Shown here: positions 1-8,855 of the stretch, piece after piece
Numbering within the stretch: position 1 is the first letter of the stretch
How the letters are laid out: every line of letters starts with the position of its first letter
NCBI GenBank assembly: GCA_003250135.1
Contig: QKHF01000097.1
Location: 1 to 10,338 of the forward strand
From: Paracoccaceae bacterium
GTDB lineage: Bacteria > Pseudomonadota > Alphaproteobacteria > Rhodobacterales > Rhodobacteraceae
Length of the DNA: 10,338 nucleotides
Direction: 5' to 3'
Translations under genes and position numbers: made by a program
The notes under the pieces: generated by a model
The model's input: only the letters and a program-made list of their open reading frames with translations
The model's database searches: none
What the model was told of the DNA's origin: nothing

Positions 1-807
1 GTCCACGGTGATCGAGTTGAAGGTCGGCCCGGTATAGCCCGACAGCAGCGACTGCAGCGCCTTGGGCGCGATATTCGCGTCGGTGAAGATGAAGACCAGC
101 ATGGTCGCCATGTCAGGCGCGATCATGCCCGCGCCCTTGGCGAAACCCGCGACCTTCACCTCGGTTCCGCCGATCTGCGCCTTGCCGTGCGAGGCCTTCG
201 GATAGGCGTCGGTGGTCATGATGGCGCGGTTCGCGGCCTCCCATGCGCGCGGGTCCAGCCGGCGGGCCATCAGGCCAAGGCGTCCGGCGATGCGGTCGGC
301 GGGCAGGGGCTCTCCGATCACGCCGGTCGAGGCGATGAACACCGCGCCGGCCTCGGTTCCCAGCGCCTCGGCGGCGGCCACGGCGGTCGCCTGCACGCCC
401 TTGCGGCCGTTGTCGCCGGTGAAGGCGTTGGAGTTGCCCGAGTTCACGACCAGCCCCAGCGGACCCTTCATCGGCGCCTCGGCCAGCGCGGCGACGCGCT
501 CCACGCACCATTCCACCGGGGCGGAGCGGGTTTTCGACGTTGTGAAGACGCCTGCGACGCTGGAACCCGGCGCGATCTCGGCCAGCATCACGTCGTCGCG
601 GCCAGAATAGCGCACGCCTGCGGCGGCGGCGGCCAGCCGGACGCCTGCGATCTCGGGCAGGCGCGGGAAGCGCTTGGGCGCGAAGCGGGAGCCCTGCGGC
701 GCGCCTTCCAGCTCCGCGACTTCCCTTTTCAGCGATTCAAGCCGGGCTTCGGTCTCGGCGAGGGCGGCCTTGGCGGCGGCCAGTCGCACGGTCTTGGATG
801 TGCTCAT
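1..807 (-). CDS. argJ: Bifunctional ornithine/glutamate N-acetyltransferase ArgJ (partial, N-terminal 269 codons)
   Basis: ArgJ moves the acetyl group from N-acetylornithine to glutamate (and in bifunctional forms uses acetyl-CoA) in the cytosolic arginine pathway. I translated the minus strand from the ATG at 807. The frame stays open to base 1, so the C-terminal part lies outside the window. Seen: an ArgJ core beginning around residue 49 (LPEIAGVRLA..AGVRYSGRDDVML), VVNSGNSNAFTG, FIASTGVIGEPLP, and KGAGMIAPDMATML, whose ATML holds the Thr at which ArgJ precursors cleave themselves into alpha and beta chains. The segment FNSITVD at the edge fits the start of the beta chain. Odd: about 45 residues precede the core, and the first part (AAAKAALAETEARLESLKREV) looks like a short charged helix or coiled coil. 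No in-frame Met lies between residue 1 and the core, and the SD ahead of 807 is weak. It lies 39 nt after the parvulin gene, probably in one operon. Family identity is near certain; the start is less so. Confidence 0.93.
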   Translation of the reverse strand, partial: MSTSKTVRLAAAKAALAETEARLESLKREVAELEGAPQGSRFAPKRFPRLPEIAGVRLAAAAAGVRYSGRDDVMLAEIAPGSSVAGVFTTSKTRSAPVEWCVERVAALAEAPMKGPLGLVVNSGNSNAFTGDNGRKGVQATAVAAAEALGTEAGAVFIASTGVIGEPLPADRIAGRLGLMARRLDPRAWEAANRAIMTTDAYPKASHGKAQIGGTEVKVAGFAKGAGMIAPDMATMLVFIFTDANIAPKALQSLLSGYTGPTFNSITVD

Positions 808-846
808 TGGCGGGTCGTTCTCTCGCTTGGGCGCGGGGCGTCGCGC

Positions 847-1956
847 TCAGTTCTGGGCGGCGGGCGCCGGGCTGGGGGTCGGGGCGCTTTCCGGCGCGTT
901 TTCGGTGATCGGCGCCTTTTCCTCGGAGTCGGCGTCCGACGCCTCGGCCGTTTCTTCAGCCTTGGGCGCAGGCGCGCTTTCCGGCGCAGACTCGTCGCTG
1001 GGCGGCGCGATCAGCGCGAGGTCGCGCAGCGCCGACGGCGGGATGGAGGTCTCAGGCCTGGCGATCTCCGCTCCCGCGCGCAGCTCGGCCAGGGCGTCCT
1101 GGGCCAATTGCGTCGACATCTCCTGAGACAGCGTTTCGCGCACGCTGTCGAATTCCGGCGCGGGCCGGTTGCGGATGTCGGCCACCTTGATCAGGTGCCA
1201 GCCAAAATCGGATCGCACCGGCTCGGACACCTCGCCGACCTCCATCGCGAACGCGGCTTCGGCGAATTCCGGGACCATCTGCTCTTTCTCGAAATAGCCC
1301 AGATCGCCGCCATTCGGTCCGGTCGGTCCGGTTGAATGCTCTTTCGCCGCTTCGGCGAAGTCCAGGCCCTCCCGGATCTCGGCGAGGACGCCTTTCGCGG
1401 TGTCCTCCTCCTTCAGCAGGATATGGCTGGCGCGCACCTGCTTGGTCGGCTCGACGTCGACATACCGTTTGCGGTACTCGGCCTCGATCGCCTCGTCGGT
1501 CAGTTTTGCGGCGATCACATGGTTCAGATAGGCGTTGGCCAGAATCGCCCGGCGCTGGGCGGCGATGGCGAGTTTCACGTCGCGCTGCTCCTCCAGCCCG
1601 GCGGCCAGCGCCGCGTCGCGGATCACCGTCTCATCGACCAGCTGGCCGATGATGCCGTCCCAGAGAGTCTCGTCCGGCAGGACCTGCACGTTCTCCGGCA
1701 GAGCGGAGAAGACCGCGATCACCTCCTCCAGACGAATTTCGGAATCGCCGACGGTCGCGACCACGTCCTCAGGCCCGTACTGGGCGGGCGACGACGCCGT
1801 TTCCGCCGGCGCCGCGTCCTGAGGCGCCTCCGCGGCGGCCTCTGCGGCGGGGGCTTCGGCGGTCTGCGCCGCGGCGTCGTGGGCGAAGGGCTGCGCCATC
1901 AGAATGGCGGCCAGCGCCGCGGACAGAGGCGCGAAGGACGAACGGACTCGGGTCAT
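847..1956 (-). CDS. Secreted parvulin-type peptidyl-prolyl cis-trans isomerase (PpiC/SurA-like)
   Basis: This 369-residue protein is an exported foldase that isomerises Xaa-Pro bonds of proteins leaving the Sec translocon. Residues 1-30 form a signal peptide (basic MTRVR, hydrophobic core, AHDAAAQ). Residues 31-60 are an Ala/Glu/Pro-rich linker. Residues 61-165 are a helical SurA/PrsA-like chaperone segment. The parvulin domain covers about 172-263, with the typical ASHILL (His178), GPNGGDLGYF, MVPEF and FGWHLIKV (His254) motifs. The tail, 310-369, is a low-complexity Ala/Glu/Ser/Pro stretch. The frame is open up to 2169, but I chose ATG 1956 because the signal peptide starts there and CAGGAG lies 8 nt upstream; the extra 71 residues are Arg-rich and precede no domain. 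argJ follows 39 nt downstream on the same strand and secA diverges upstream. The argJ-parvulin-secA order recurs in alphaproteobacteria as I remember it, and it fits a role in secretion. Confidence 0.92.
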   Translation of the reverse strand: MTRVRSSFAPLSAALAAILMAQPFAHDAAAQTAEAPAAEAAAEAPQDAAPAETASSPAQYGPEDVVATVGDSEIRLEEVIAVFSALPENVQVLPDETLWDGIIGQLVDETVIRDAALAAGLEEQRDVKLAIAAQRRAILANAYLNHVIAAKLTDEAIEAEYRKRYVDVEPTKQVRASHILLKEEDTAKGVLAEIREGLDFAEAAKEHSTGPTGPNGGDLGYFEKEQMVPEFAEAAFAMEVGEVSEPVRSDFGWHLIKVADIRNRPAPEFDSVRETLSQEMSTQLAQDALAELRAGAEIARPETSIPPSALRDLALIAPPSDESAPESAPAPKAEETAEASDADSEEKAPITENAPESAPTPSPAPAAQN

Positions 1957-2070
1957 GAAAGGCGCTCCTGACATTCTGCGAAGCTCATAGTTTGCGCGGC
2001 GCGGGCCGCTGAATTGACGTTCCTGGCTTGCCTGCTCGCCACTTGGCCAAAACACCGCCGGGGGGCGGCG

Positions 2071-2099
2071 TTGACAGGCGGTTGACCGCCGCTTACATG
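2071..2099 (+). promoter_or_regulatory. Candidate secA promoter with palindrome in the spacer
   Basis: A perfect -35 hexamer TTGACA (2071-2076) is followed by a 16-17 nt spacer and a weak -10 (TTACAT at 2093 or TACATG at 2094, three of six matches each). The spacer contains the perfect dyad GGCGGT-TG-ACCGCC (2077-2090). A repressor bound there would block RNA polymerase, but GC-rich DNA makes short dyads common. It lies about 205 bp ahead of the secA start, so the leader would be long. Confidence 0.4.
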
Positions 2100-2253
2100 T
2101 CGCCGCGGCCCACCGACCGCAACGCGTGGCCGCACTGGCCGTCCGGCGGCGTCCCGCCAAGGCGACCAAAGCGACGCCGTCTCCAATATGACGTCACGCG
2201 CGGCCGGGCAAGGCTGGAGATTGCGCAAGGCCGGTTGTTGGCCTCTCAGAAGC

Positions 2254-2281
2254 AGCCGGGGCCCCATTCCGGCCCCCGGCT
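2254..2281 (+). promoter_or_regulatory. GC-rich stem-loop in the secA leader, next to the SD
   Basis: Arms AGCCGGGGCC (2254-2263) and GGCCCCCGGCT (2271-2281) pair with one bulged base around the loop CCATTCC. The stem ends 7 nt before the AAGGA ribosome binding site of secA. GGCCGG at 2229-2234 could instead pair with CCGGCC at 2269-2274, giving a possible alternative fold. It could tune secA translation or be only a by-product of high GC. There is no U-tract, so it is not a classical terminator. Confidence 0.35.
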
Positions 2282-2303
2282 CAACGCGAAGGAACGCGTA
2301 TTC

Positions 2304-5042
<2,739 letters not shown>

Positions 5043-5057
<15 letters not shown>

Positions 5058-5088
5058 CCCGGCCTCTCGGCCCCGGTCGCATACCGGG
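5043..5088 (+). terminator. Two hairpins at the secA end (convergent junction), possible bidirectional terminator
   Basis: A perfect 9-bp stem, GGCCGGGTC (5043-5051) and GACCCGGCC (5056-5064) with loop GCCT, spans the secA stop codon TGA (5055-5057). A second 6-bp stem, CCCGGT (5072-5077) and ACCGGG (5083-5088), follows. Neither is followed by a T-run, so these may act in factor-dependent termination or protect the 3' end. Only 40 nt separate secA from the convergent DUF2235 gene, so some read-through barrier is expected here for both strands. Confidence 0.45.
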
Positions 5089-5097
5089 CGCCGAAAG

Positions 5098-6102
5098 TCA
5101 GACCAGCGTCTCGCCCGCGCCCAGAAGCTCGGGCGGCAGTATGGCCTTCGGCTTGTATTTCGGCAGGCCCTGCATCCGCTCGCGCACGCTGGGGTGCAGG
5201 AAGCAACCGTCGCCTGCGGGCACGCGTCGCGGTTCGCGGAACAGGAACAAACTCCCGACTCCCTTCCAGGTGCCCACCGATTTGCTCAGCGGGTCGGTCG
5301 GATAGCGATCGCGCCAATTGTTGGGCAGGCGCAGCCCGCAGCGCTCCGCCTTCTCGATCATCCAGACCAGCGGAATGTTGGACAGGCCGCGCGAGTCCGG
5401 GTGCCCGCCGATATCGCTGTGCGACCCCGCGAACCACGCCTGCTGCAGCGTCCCGCGCCAGCCCGGCGCGCTGCGCCACAGCACCGGATCGAACGCCGTG
5501 CGCGTCTCGTCCAGCGCCAGCGCGTGAAATCCGTTCCGAATGTGCGGGCCCAGCCGGTGATTGTGAAACTCCGTCGCCATGGGCGAGATGCGGGACAGGA
5601 TCGGGTAGGGCAGGCCCAGCGCCTTCACCGTGTCCCAGACGCCCAGCATGTCGATGAACACCTCGTCATGGCAGTTTTCGATCCGGAACGCGTCGACCAC
5701 CGGAGAGATGTGGGAGCGCTCGTAATACCGGAACGCGCGGCGGATGTGCCGCTGGGTGGCGTTCTCGGCGCGCAACAGACCGACCCTGTCGATCAGTCCG
5801 GCCAGGCTGCGCACCGCATAGGCGCCCCGGCTGAAGCCAAACAGGAAGATCCGGTCGCCCGGCCGATAACGGGCGGCGAGAAAGGCGTAGCCGTGCAGGA
5901 TGGCGTCGTTCACCCCCAGGCCGACAGCGGCGCGGAACCAACGGCGCGCGCCGTCGCCCTGCACTCCGGCGTGATAGGCCAGTTGCCGCGTGCGGCTGGG
6001 GGCGTCCTCGGCGAGCAGTTTGAACAGGAGGCCGGCGTTCGTCTCCTGACCTTGGTCCAGAACGCTGAGTGTGCCGTCGATGATGTAGATCAGGTCACGC
6101 AT
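5098..6102 (-). CDS. DUF2235 domain alpha/beta-hydrolase (Tle1-like fold)
   Basis: A 334-residue protein with the DUF2235 signature. Seen: an N-terminal strand ending in IIDGT (residues 7-11), the nucleophile elbow GFSRGAYAVRSLAG (89-102, candidate Ser91), FIDMLGVWDTVKALG (149-163, candidate acid Asp157), WFAGSHSDIGGHP (223-235), and LHPSVRERM near the C-terminus (302-310). Which His (228 or 303) completes the triad cannot be settled by eye. DUF2235 includes the type VI secretion phospholipase effectors of the Tle1 family, but many members in alphaproteobacteria are single-domain proteins with no secretion link. Here no vgrG, PAAR, adaptor or lipoprotein immunity gene is nearby, and there is no signal peptide, so a cytosolic lipase/esterase is as likely as an effector. 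The start at 6102 has no strong SD. The gene converges on secA and diverges from a small unknown gene. Confidence 0.85.
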   Translation of the reverse strand: MRDLIYIIDGTLSVLDQGQETNAGLLFKLLAEDAPSRTRQLAYHAGVQGDGARRWFRAAVGLGVNDAILHGYAFLAARYRPGDRIFLFGFSRGAYAVRSLAGLIDRVGLLRAENATQRHIRRAFRYYERSHISPVVDAFRIENCHDEVFIDMLGVWDTVKALGLPYPILSRISPMATEFHNHRLGPHIRNGFHALALDETRTAFDPVLWRSAPGWRGTLQQAWFAGSHSDIGGHPDSRGLSNIPLVWMIEKAERCGLRLPNNWRDRYPTDPLSKSVGTWKGVGSLFLFREPRRVPAGDGCFLHPSVRERMQGLPKYKPKAILPPELLGAGETLV

Positions 6103-6271
6103 ACGCTAATTCTTTGTTTGGCCGCGAGTTTATCATTGAATTTTTCACTTTTGTTACGCAACGATTCACTATCGGCCCCAAAAAGTGCGACGGAATGAGA
6201 GGCGCCGAGCAGTAAAAGTGGGCGAAGATCCGCTTAAAACACGAGTGAGTAGTAGTTGTGGGGTGCGTGAA
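6103..6271. promoter_or_regulatory. AT-rich divergent intergenic region
   Basis: Bases 6108-6190 are clearly richer in A/T than the surroundings (runs such as TTTTTCACTTTTGTTA), as expected for promoters of the two divergent genes. I could not fix a convincing -35/-10 pair for either direction. One GANTC site (GATTC, 6163-6167), the target of the alphaproteobacterial CcrM methylase, lies in the middle. No full CtrA box (TTAA-N7-TTAA) is present. Confidence 0.45.
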
Positions 6272-6658
6272 ATGGCTACGATGTTGCATGACGCAATCGT
6301 GCTGACGATTGCGCCGGACGAGACCGACAGGACCGCCGAGCAGGTCCGGAAATGGGCGGTCGCGCGGTCGCAGGACGCCGGGCGGGATGAACCCAAATCC
6401 CTTTCCATTGGAACAGCGGTCGAGAGGGCCTTCATCAGTGTTTCCGACAAGCTCTTTTCGCGGGGCGAGCCGGAGCCGATGCTGATGGTGGCGCTTGAAT
6501 TCGACGATTACGACGTTCAGTGCGATTTCATCGCCGACGGCGTGCGGCGGCGCGAAAGCCTGGCCGGCGACACGGCGCTGTGCGACGCGCTGGATGCGGC
6601 CAAACAGCGTGTGCGCACGCCAGACGGCTGCACGCGGCTGCGGATGACGATGGCCTGA
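6272..6658 (+). CDS. Hypothetical protein, 128 residues
   Basis: I do not recognise this protein. It is soluble-looking and acidic in its middle (EPEPMLMVALEFDDYDVQCDF, about residues 66-85). It has alternating hydrophobic residues typical of beta strands at the N-terminus (HDAIVLTIAP, 6-15) and helix-forming stretches near 17-32 and 102-113. There are three Cys (84, 104, 120), no signal peptide and no membrane span. The frame is open from a GTG at 6185, but those 29 codons are Arg/Lys-rich and unlike the rest, so I chose ATG 6272 (MATMLHD). The ATG at 6281 is an alternative. The SD is poor (GTGGGG about 8 nt upstream). It diverges from the DUF2235 gene and is followed by a hairpin. Codon choice and third-position GC look like the neighbours, which supports a real gene. 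Confidence 0.65.
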   Translation: MATMLHDAIVLTIAPDETDRTAEQVRKWAVARSQDAGRDEPKSLSIGTAVERAFISVSDKLFSRGEPEPMLMVALEFDDYDVQCDFIADGVRRRESLAGDTALCDALDAAKQRVRTPDGCTRLRMTMA

Positions 6659-6669
6659 GGGCGAGACAG

Positions 6670-6692
6670 AAGCGCCCCTCATCCGGGCGCTT
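6670..6692 (+). terminator. Hairpin downstream of the 128-residue gene
   Basis: Perfect 8-bp stem AAGCGCCC (6670-6677) and GGGCGCTT (6685-6692) around the loop CTCATCC, 11 nt after the stop codon. No U-tract follows (GGGCTGAG), so it is at best a weak intrinsic or factor-dependent terminator. It also lies downstream of the convergent SDR gene and could serve both strands. Confidence 0.45.
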
Positions 6693-6843
6693 GGGCTGAG
6701 CGGAGCGCGCTCCATCCGGCGAGCGGCGTCAGCGTTTGCGACATGCCCTGAACGTCCGCGGCGCGGAGCGCGTCCGGAGCCGCGCCGGGCATGAAGCGCG
6801 CGCGCTCCTTCCGTCTGAAAGTTCGCTCAAGGCCGAATTTCAT
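6679..6843 (-). CDS. Doubtful small ORF (54 codons) downstream of the SDR gene
   Basis: Starts MKFGLERTFRRKERARFM, with GGGGA 7 nt ahead of the ATG, and ends inside the hairpin at 6670-6692. It begins 25 nt after the SDR stop on the same strand. The N-terminus is strongly basic, and there is no membrane span or recognised motif. ORFs of this size are common by chance in GC-rich DNA, so only the SD and the position speak for it. Confidence 0.15.
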   Translation of the reverse strand: MKFGLERTFRRKERARFMPGAAPDALRAADVQGMSQTLTPLAGWSALRSAQAPG

Positions 6844-6868
6844 GGCGCCGTCCCCGCGGGCCTTCGCG

Positions 6869-7549
6869 TCAGAAGGGGATCGGGGTCCCTTTATAGTCCT
6901 CCACCACGCCGGAGGTGTCCGGCCCCAGCGCGTCGAAGCGCGCCAGCAGCCCGGCGGCGGCTTCCTCGACCGGGACGTCCGCCTTGCCGCCGCCCATGTC
7001 GGTGCGCACCCAGCCGGGGTGATAGGCCCCGACGGAAACGCCCCGCTCCGACAGCTCCACCGCCAGGTTCCGCGCCACGTTGGTCGCTCCGGCTTTCGAG
7101 GCGCGGTAGGGATAGGCGTTTCCCTTCGCGCGCTCGTTCGAGCCCATGCCCGATGAGAGGATGGCGATTTTTCCCGCCTCGCTGCGCTCCAGCTGCGGCA
7201 GGAAGGCGCGGGCGGAGAAGAACGGCCCCGCGACATTGGTCATCAGAACCGTCAGCCAGGCCCAGCGGTCATGCGCGGCTTCCTCGATCCCGCCATAGGA
7301 ATTGAGCACGCCCGCATTGCAGACCAGAAGGTCCACAGGCTCATCGACCATCGACGCGATGGCGTTCAGCGAGGCGGGCTCCATGACGTCCGCAACCAGC
7401 GCCAGCGCGGCGCCGGCCTCCAGCGGCGCGGCCTTCGCGTTCTCGCGCCGGACGGTGGCGATCACGCGGTCGCCGCGCGCGGCGGACTGCCGGACCAGCT
7501 CCAACCCGATGCCCCGACTCGCCCCGACGATCACCGTGGTCTGCGTCAT
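6869..7549 (-). CDS. Short-chain dehydrogenase/reductase (SDR) family oxidoreductase
   Basis: A 226-residue cytosolic classical SDR that reduces or oxidises an unknown substrate with NAD(P)(H). Seen: the cofactor-binding VGASRGIGLELVR (residues 8-20), VADVM (52-56) at the adenine-ring position, LLVCNAG (74-80), the catalytic Ser region ILSSGMGS (130-137), YRASK (Tyr148-Lys152), and HPGWVRTDMGG (178-187). Residues TVRR (32-35) after the second strand suggest NADP preference, an inference only. The shape (short, MGS before YRASK, P-G-W-V-x-T-D-M) recalls the C-factor/CsgA-like SDR subgroup. I chose ATG 7549 rather than the longer frame from 7690 because AGGAGG lies 5 nt upstream and the Rossmann motif follows at once. 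It diverges from ureD across 119 bp. I see no functional tie to urease; they may only share the regulatory gap. Confidence 0.9.
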   Translation of the reverse strand: MTQTTVIVGASRGIGLELVRQSAARGDRVIATVRRENAKAAPLEAGAALALVADVMEPASLNAIASMVDEPVDLLVCNAGVLNSYGGIEEAAHDRWAWLTVLMTNVAGPFFSARAFLPQLERSEAGKIAILSSGMGSNERAKGNAYPYRASKAGATNVARNLAVELSERGVSVGAYHPGWVRTDMGGGKADVPVEEAAAGLLARFDALGPDTSGVVEDYKGTPIPF

Positions 7550-7617
7550 GTCTCCCTCCTCTCGGCTTTTTACCCAGCTTAGCCGCTTCTGACGGAGGGT
7601 CACGTGCGACGGCGCCA

Positions 7618-7644
7618 CACCAAGGAATTGGTGCGCCGCACCAA
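7618..7644. promoter_or_regulatory. Triple half-site element between SDR gene and ureD (candidate operator)
   Basis: Three copies of one hexamer occur in 27 bp: CACCAA (7618-7623), its inverse TTGGTG (7628-7633) and CACCAA (7639-7644). The first two form a dyad with a 4-nt centre. The last two extend to a perfect dyad with 8-bp arms, TTGGTGCG-C-CGCACCAA (7628-7644). The two direct copies are 21 bp apart, two helical turns. The element ends 24 bp before the ureD start. The half-site recalls NtrC boxes (GCACC-N5-GGTGC) but the spacing here is 8, so NtrC binding is only a possibility. No sigma-54 GG-N10-GC promoter was found. Confidence 0.5.
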
Positions 7645-7668
7645 AAACCCCGCTAGGGTGCCGAGTCG

Positions 7669-8517
7669 ATGCTGGATTATGCGCGCCCACAAACGGCTGA
7701 TCACGGCGTCGCCCCGGCCCAGCCGCGGGCGGCGGGCGAGGCGCGCGTCTCCGCGAAATTGCGGGACGGGGGTTCGGTTCTGGGGGCGCTGCGCCAGCAG
7801 GGCTCGGCCAAGATCCGCCTGCCGCGCCAACGCCCCGGCGCGCCGGTCGAGGCGGTATTCCTGAACACGGCGGGCGGGATCACCGGCGGCGACCGGTTCG
7901 ACTACGCCGCCGAGGCGGAAGTGGGCGCGCATCTCGTCGCGACCACGCAAGCGGCGGAGCGGCTCTACAAGGCCCAGCCGGGCGAGGTGGGACGCGTCGT
8001 CACGCGCTTGCGGGTTGATGCGGGCGCCCGGCTCGACTGGCTTCCGCAGGAGACGATCGCCTATGACGGCGCGGCGCTGGAGCGGCGGCTGGAGGCGGAC
8101 ATCGCCGCTGACGGGCGCTTCCTCGCCTTGGAAAGCTGGATCTTCGGCCGCCTCGCGATGGGCGAGCAGGTGCGGTCCGCGCATCTTGTCGATCACTGGC
8201 GCATCCGCCGCGGCGGCGAGTTGATCTTCGCCGAGGCGCTGCGCCTCTCCGGCCCCGTCGCCGACATCCTGAACCGCCCGGCGGCCTTGGGCGGCATGCG
8301 CGCCATGGCGACGCTGCTTTACGTCGCGCCGGACGCCGAGGACCGTATCGGGGCCGCCCGCGCCCGCCTGCCTGCCGTCAACGCCGGGGCCAGCGCCTGG
8401 AACGGAATGATGACCGCGCGCATCGCGGCGCCCGACGGCATGGCGCTCCGCGCGATCCTGATCCCGCTTCTCACCGAAATGCTGGGCGCGCCGCCGCCGC
8501 GCGTCTGGACCCTCTGA
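7669..8517 (+). CDS. ureD: Urease accessory protein UreD
   Basis: UreD (UreH) binds the urease apoenzyme and, with UreF, UreG and UreE, guides nickel and CO2 into the active site in the cytosol. The 282 residues match the usual length. Seen: FLNTAGGITGGDRF (64-77), the family's T-A/P-G-G-x-x-G-G-D signature; ATTQAAERLYKA (91-102); LDWLPQETIAYDGA (122-135); ESWIFGR (155-161); and WNGMMTARI (244-252). The ATG at 7669 has only a weak SD (AGGG about 10 nt away), and a GAGTC (GANTC) site touches it at 7663-7667. It is the first gene of the urease operon, with ureA beginning 24 nt after its stop. The first 25 residues are poorly conserved in the family, so a slightly later start is possible, but no in-frame ATG lies nearby. 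Confidence 0.94.
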   Translation: MLDYARPQTADHGVAPAQPRAAGEARVSAKLRDGGSVLGALRQQGSAKIRLPRQRPGAPVEAVFLNTAGGITGGDRFDYAAEAEVGAHLVATTQAAERLYKAQPGEVGRVVTRLRVDAGARLDWLPQETIAYDGAALERRLEADIAADGRFLALESWIFGRLAMGEQVRSAHLVDHWRIRRGGELIFAEALRLSGPVADILNRPAALGGMRAMATLLYVAPDAEDRIGAARARLPAVNAGASAWNGMMTARIAAPDGMALRAILIPLLTEMLGAPPPRVWTL

Positions 8518-8541
8518 CCTAGCCGAACGGAGTACACCCCC

Positions 8542-8844
8542 GTGATCCTGACCCCCCGCGAAAAAGACAAGCTGCTGGTCGCCATGGCCGCCGAGGTCGC
8601 CCGCAAGCGCCTGGCCCGCGGCGTGAAGCTGAACCACCCCGAGGCCATCGCCCTGATCACCGATTACGTGGTCGAGGGCGCGCGCGACGGCCGCTCGGTC
8701 GCCGACCTGATGGAGGCGGGCGCGACCGTCATCACCCGCTCGCAATGCATGGAGGGGGTGCCGGAGATGATCCACGACGTGCAGGTCGAGGCCACCTTTC
8801 CCGACGGCACCAAGCTGGTGACCGTGCATCAGCCGATCAGGTGA
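8542..8844 (+). CDS. ureA: Urease subunit gamma UreA
   Basis: The gamma subunit is a small structural chain of the cytosolic (UreABC)3 urease that hydrolyses urea to ammonia and carbamate. The full 100-residue family length is present. Seen: LTPREKDKLLVAMAAEVARKR (3-23), GVKLNHPEAIALI (27-39), EGVPEMI (71-77) and VEATFPDGTKLVTVHQPI (82-99). The start is a GTG with GGAG 9 nt upstream. The next gene begins 11 nt downstream with its SD directly after the ureA stop, so the two are probably co-transcribed and translationally coupled. No missing residues. Confidence 0.97.
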   Translation: MILTPREKDKLLVAMAAEVARKRLARGVKLNHPEAIALITDYVVEGARDGRSVADLMEAGATVITRSQCMEGVPEMIHDVQVEATFPDGTKLVTVHQPIR

Positions 8845-8855
8845 CGGAGGCGTAA

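Larger units (their letters stand above)
1957..2303. other. 347-bp divergent intergenic region between parvulin gene and secA
   Basis: No convincing gene. The region must hold the start signals of both divergent genes. On the plus side I see a TTGACA box at 2071, a palindrome just after it, a GC-rich hairpin at 2254-2281, a shorter stem at 2228-2244 (AGGCC / GGCCT) and the secA SD (AAGGA, 2289-2293). On the minus side only the parvulin SD is clear; I found no good -35/-10 pair for it. A 75-codon plus-strand ORF starts at 2188 and overlaps the secA start, but nothing supports its translation. Confidence 0.6.

Noticed and set aside
187..1335. Plus-strand open frame opposite argJ and the parvulin gene
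   Set aside because: It spans two genes with clear domains on the other strand, and its translation is low-complexity Gly/Arg.
1957..2169. 71-codon extension of the parvulin protein
   Set aside because: It would bury the signal peptide; the SD CAGGAG points to ATG 1956.
2028..2303. 92-codon in-frame extension of SecA
   Set aside because: Pro/Arg-rich and unlike any SecA; the conserved start MLGLGG and an SD are at 2304.
6185..6271. GTG start at 6185 for the 128-aa protein
   Set aside because: The extra 29 codons are Arg/Lys-rich, differ from the rest, and fall in the AT-rich promoter gap.
5098..6658. DUF2235 hydrolase plus the 128-aa protein as an effector-immunity pair
   Set aside because: The genes are divergent, the small protein has no signal or lipobox, and no T6SS parts are present in the window.
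7550..7668. Sigma-54/NtrC promoter ahead of ureD
   Set aside because: No GG-N10-GC element was found, and CACC-N8-GGTG does not match the NtrC spacing.
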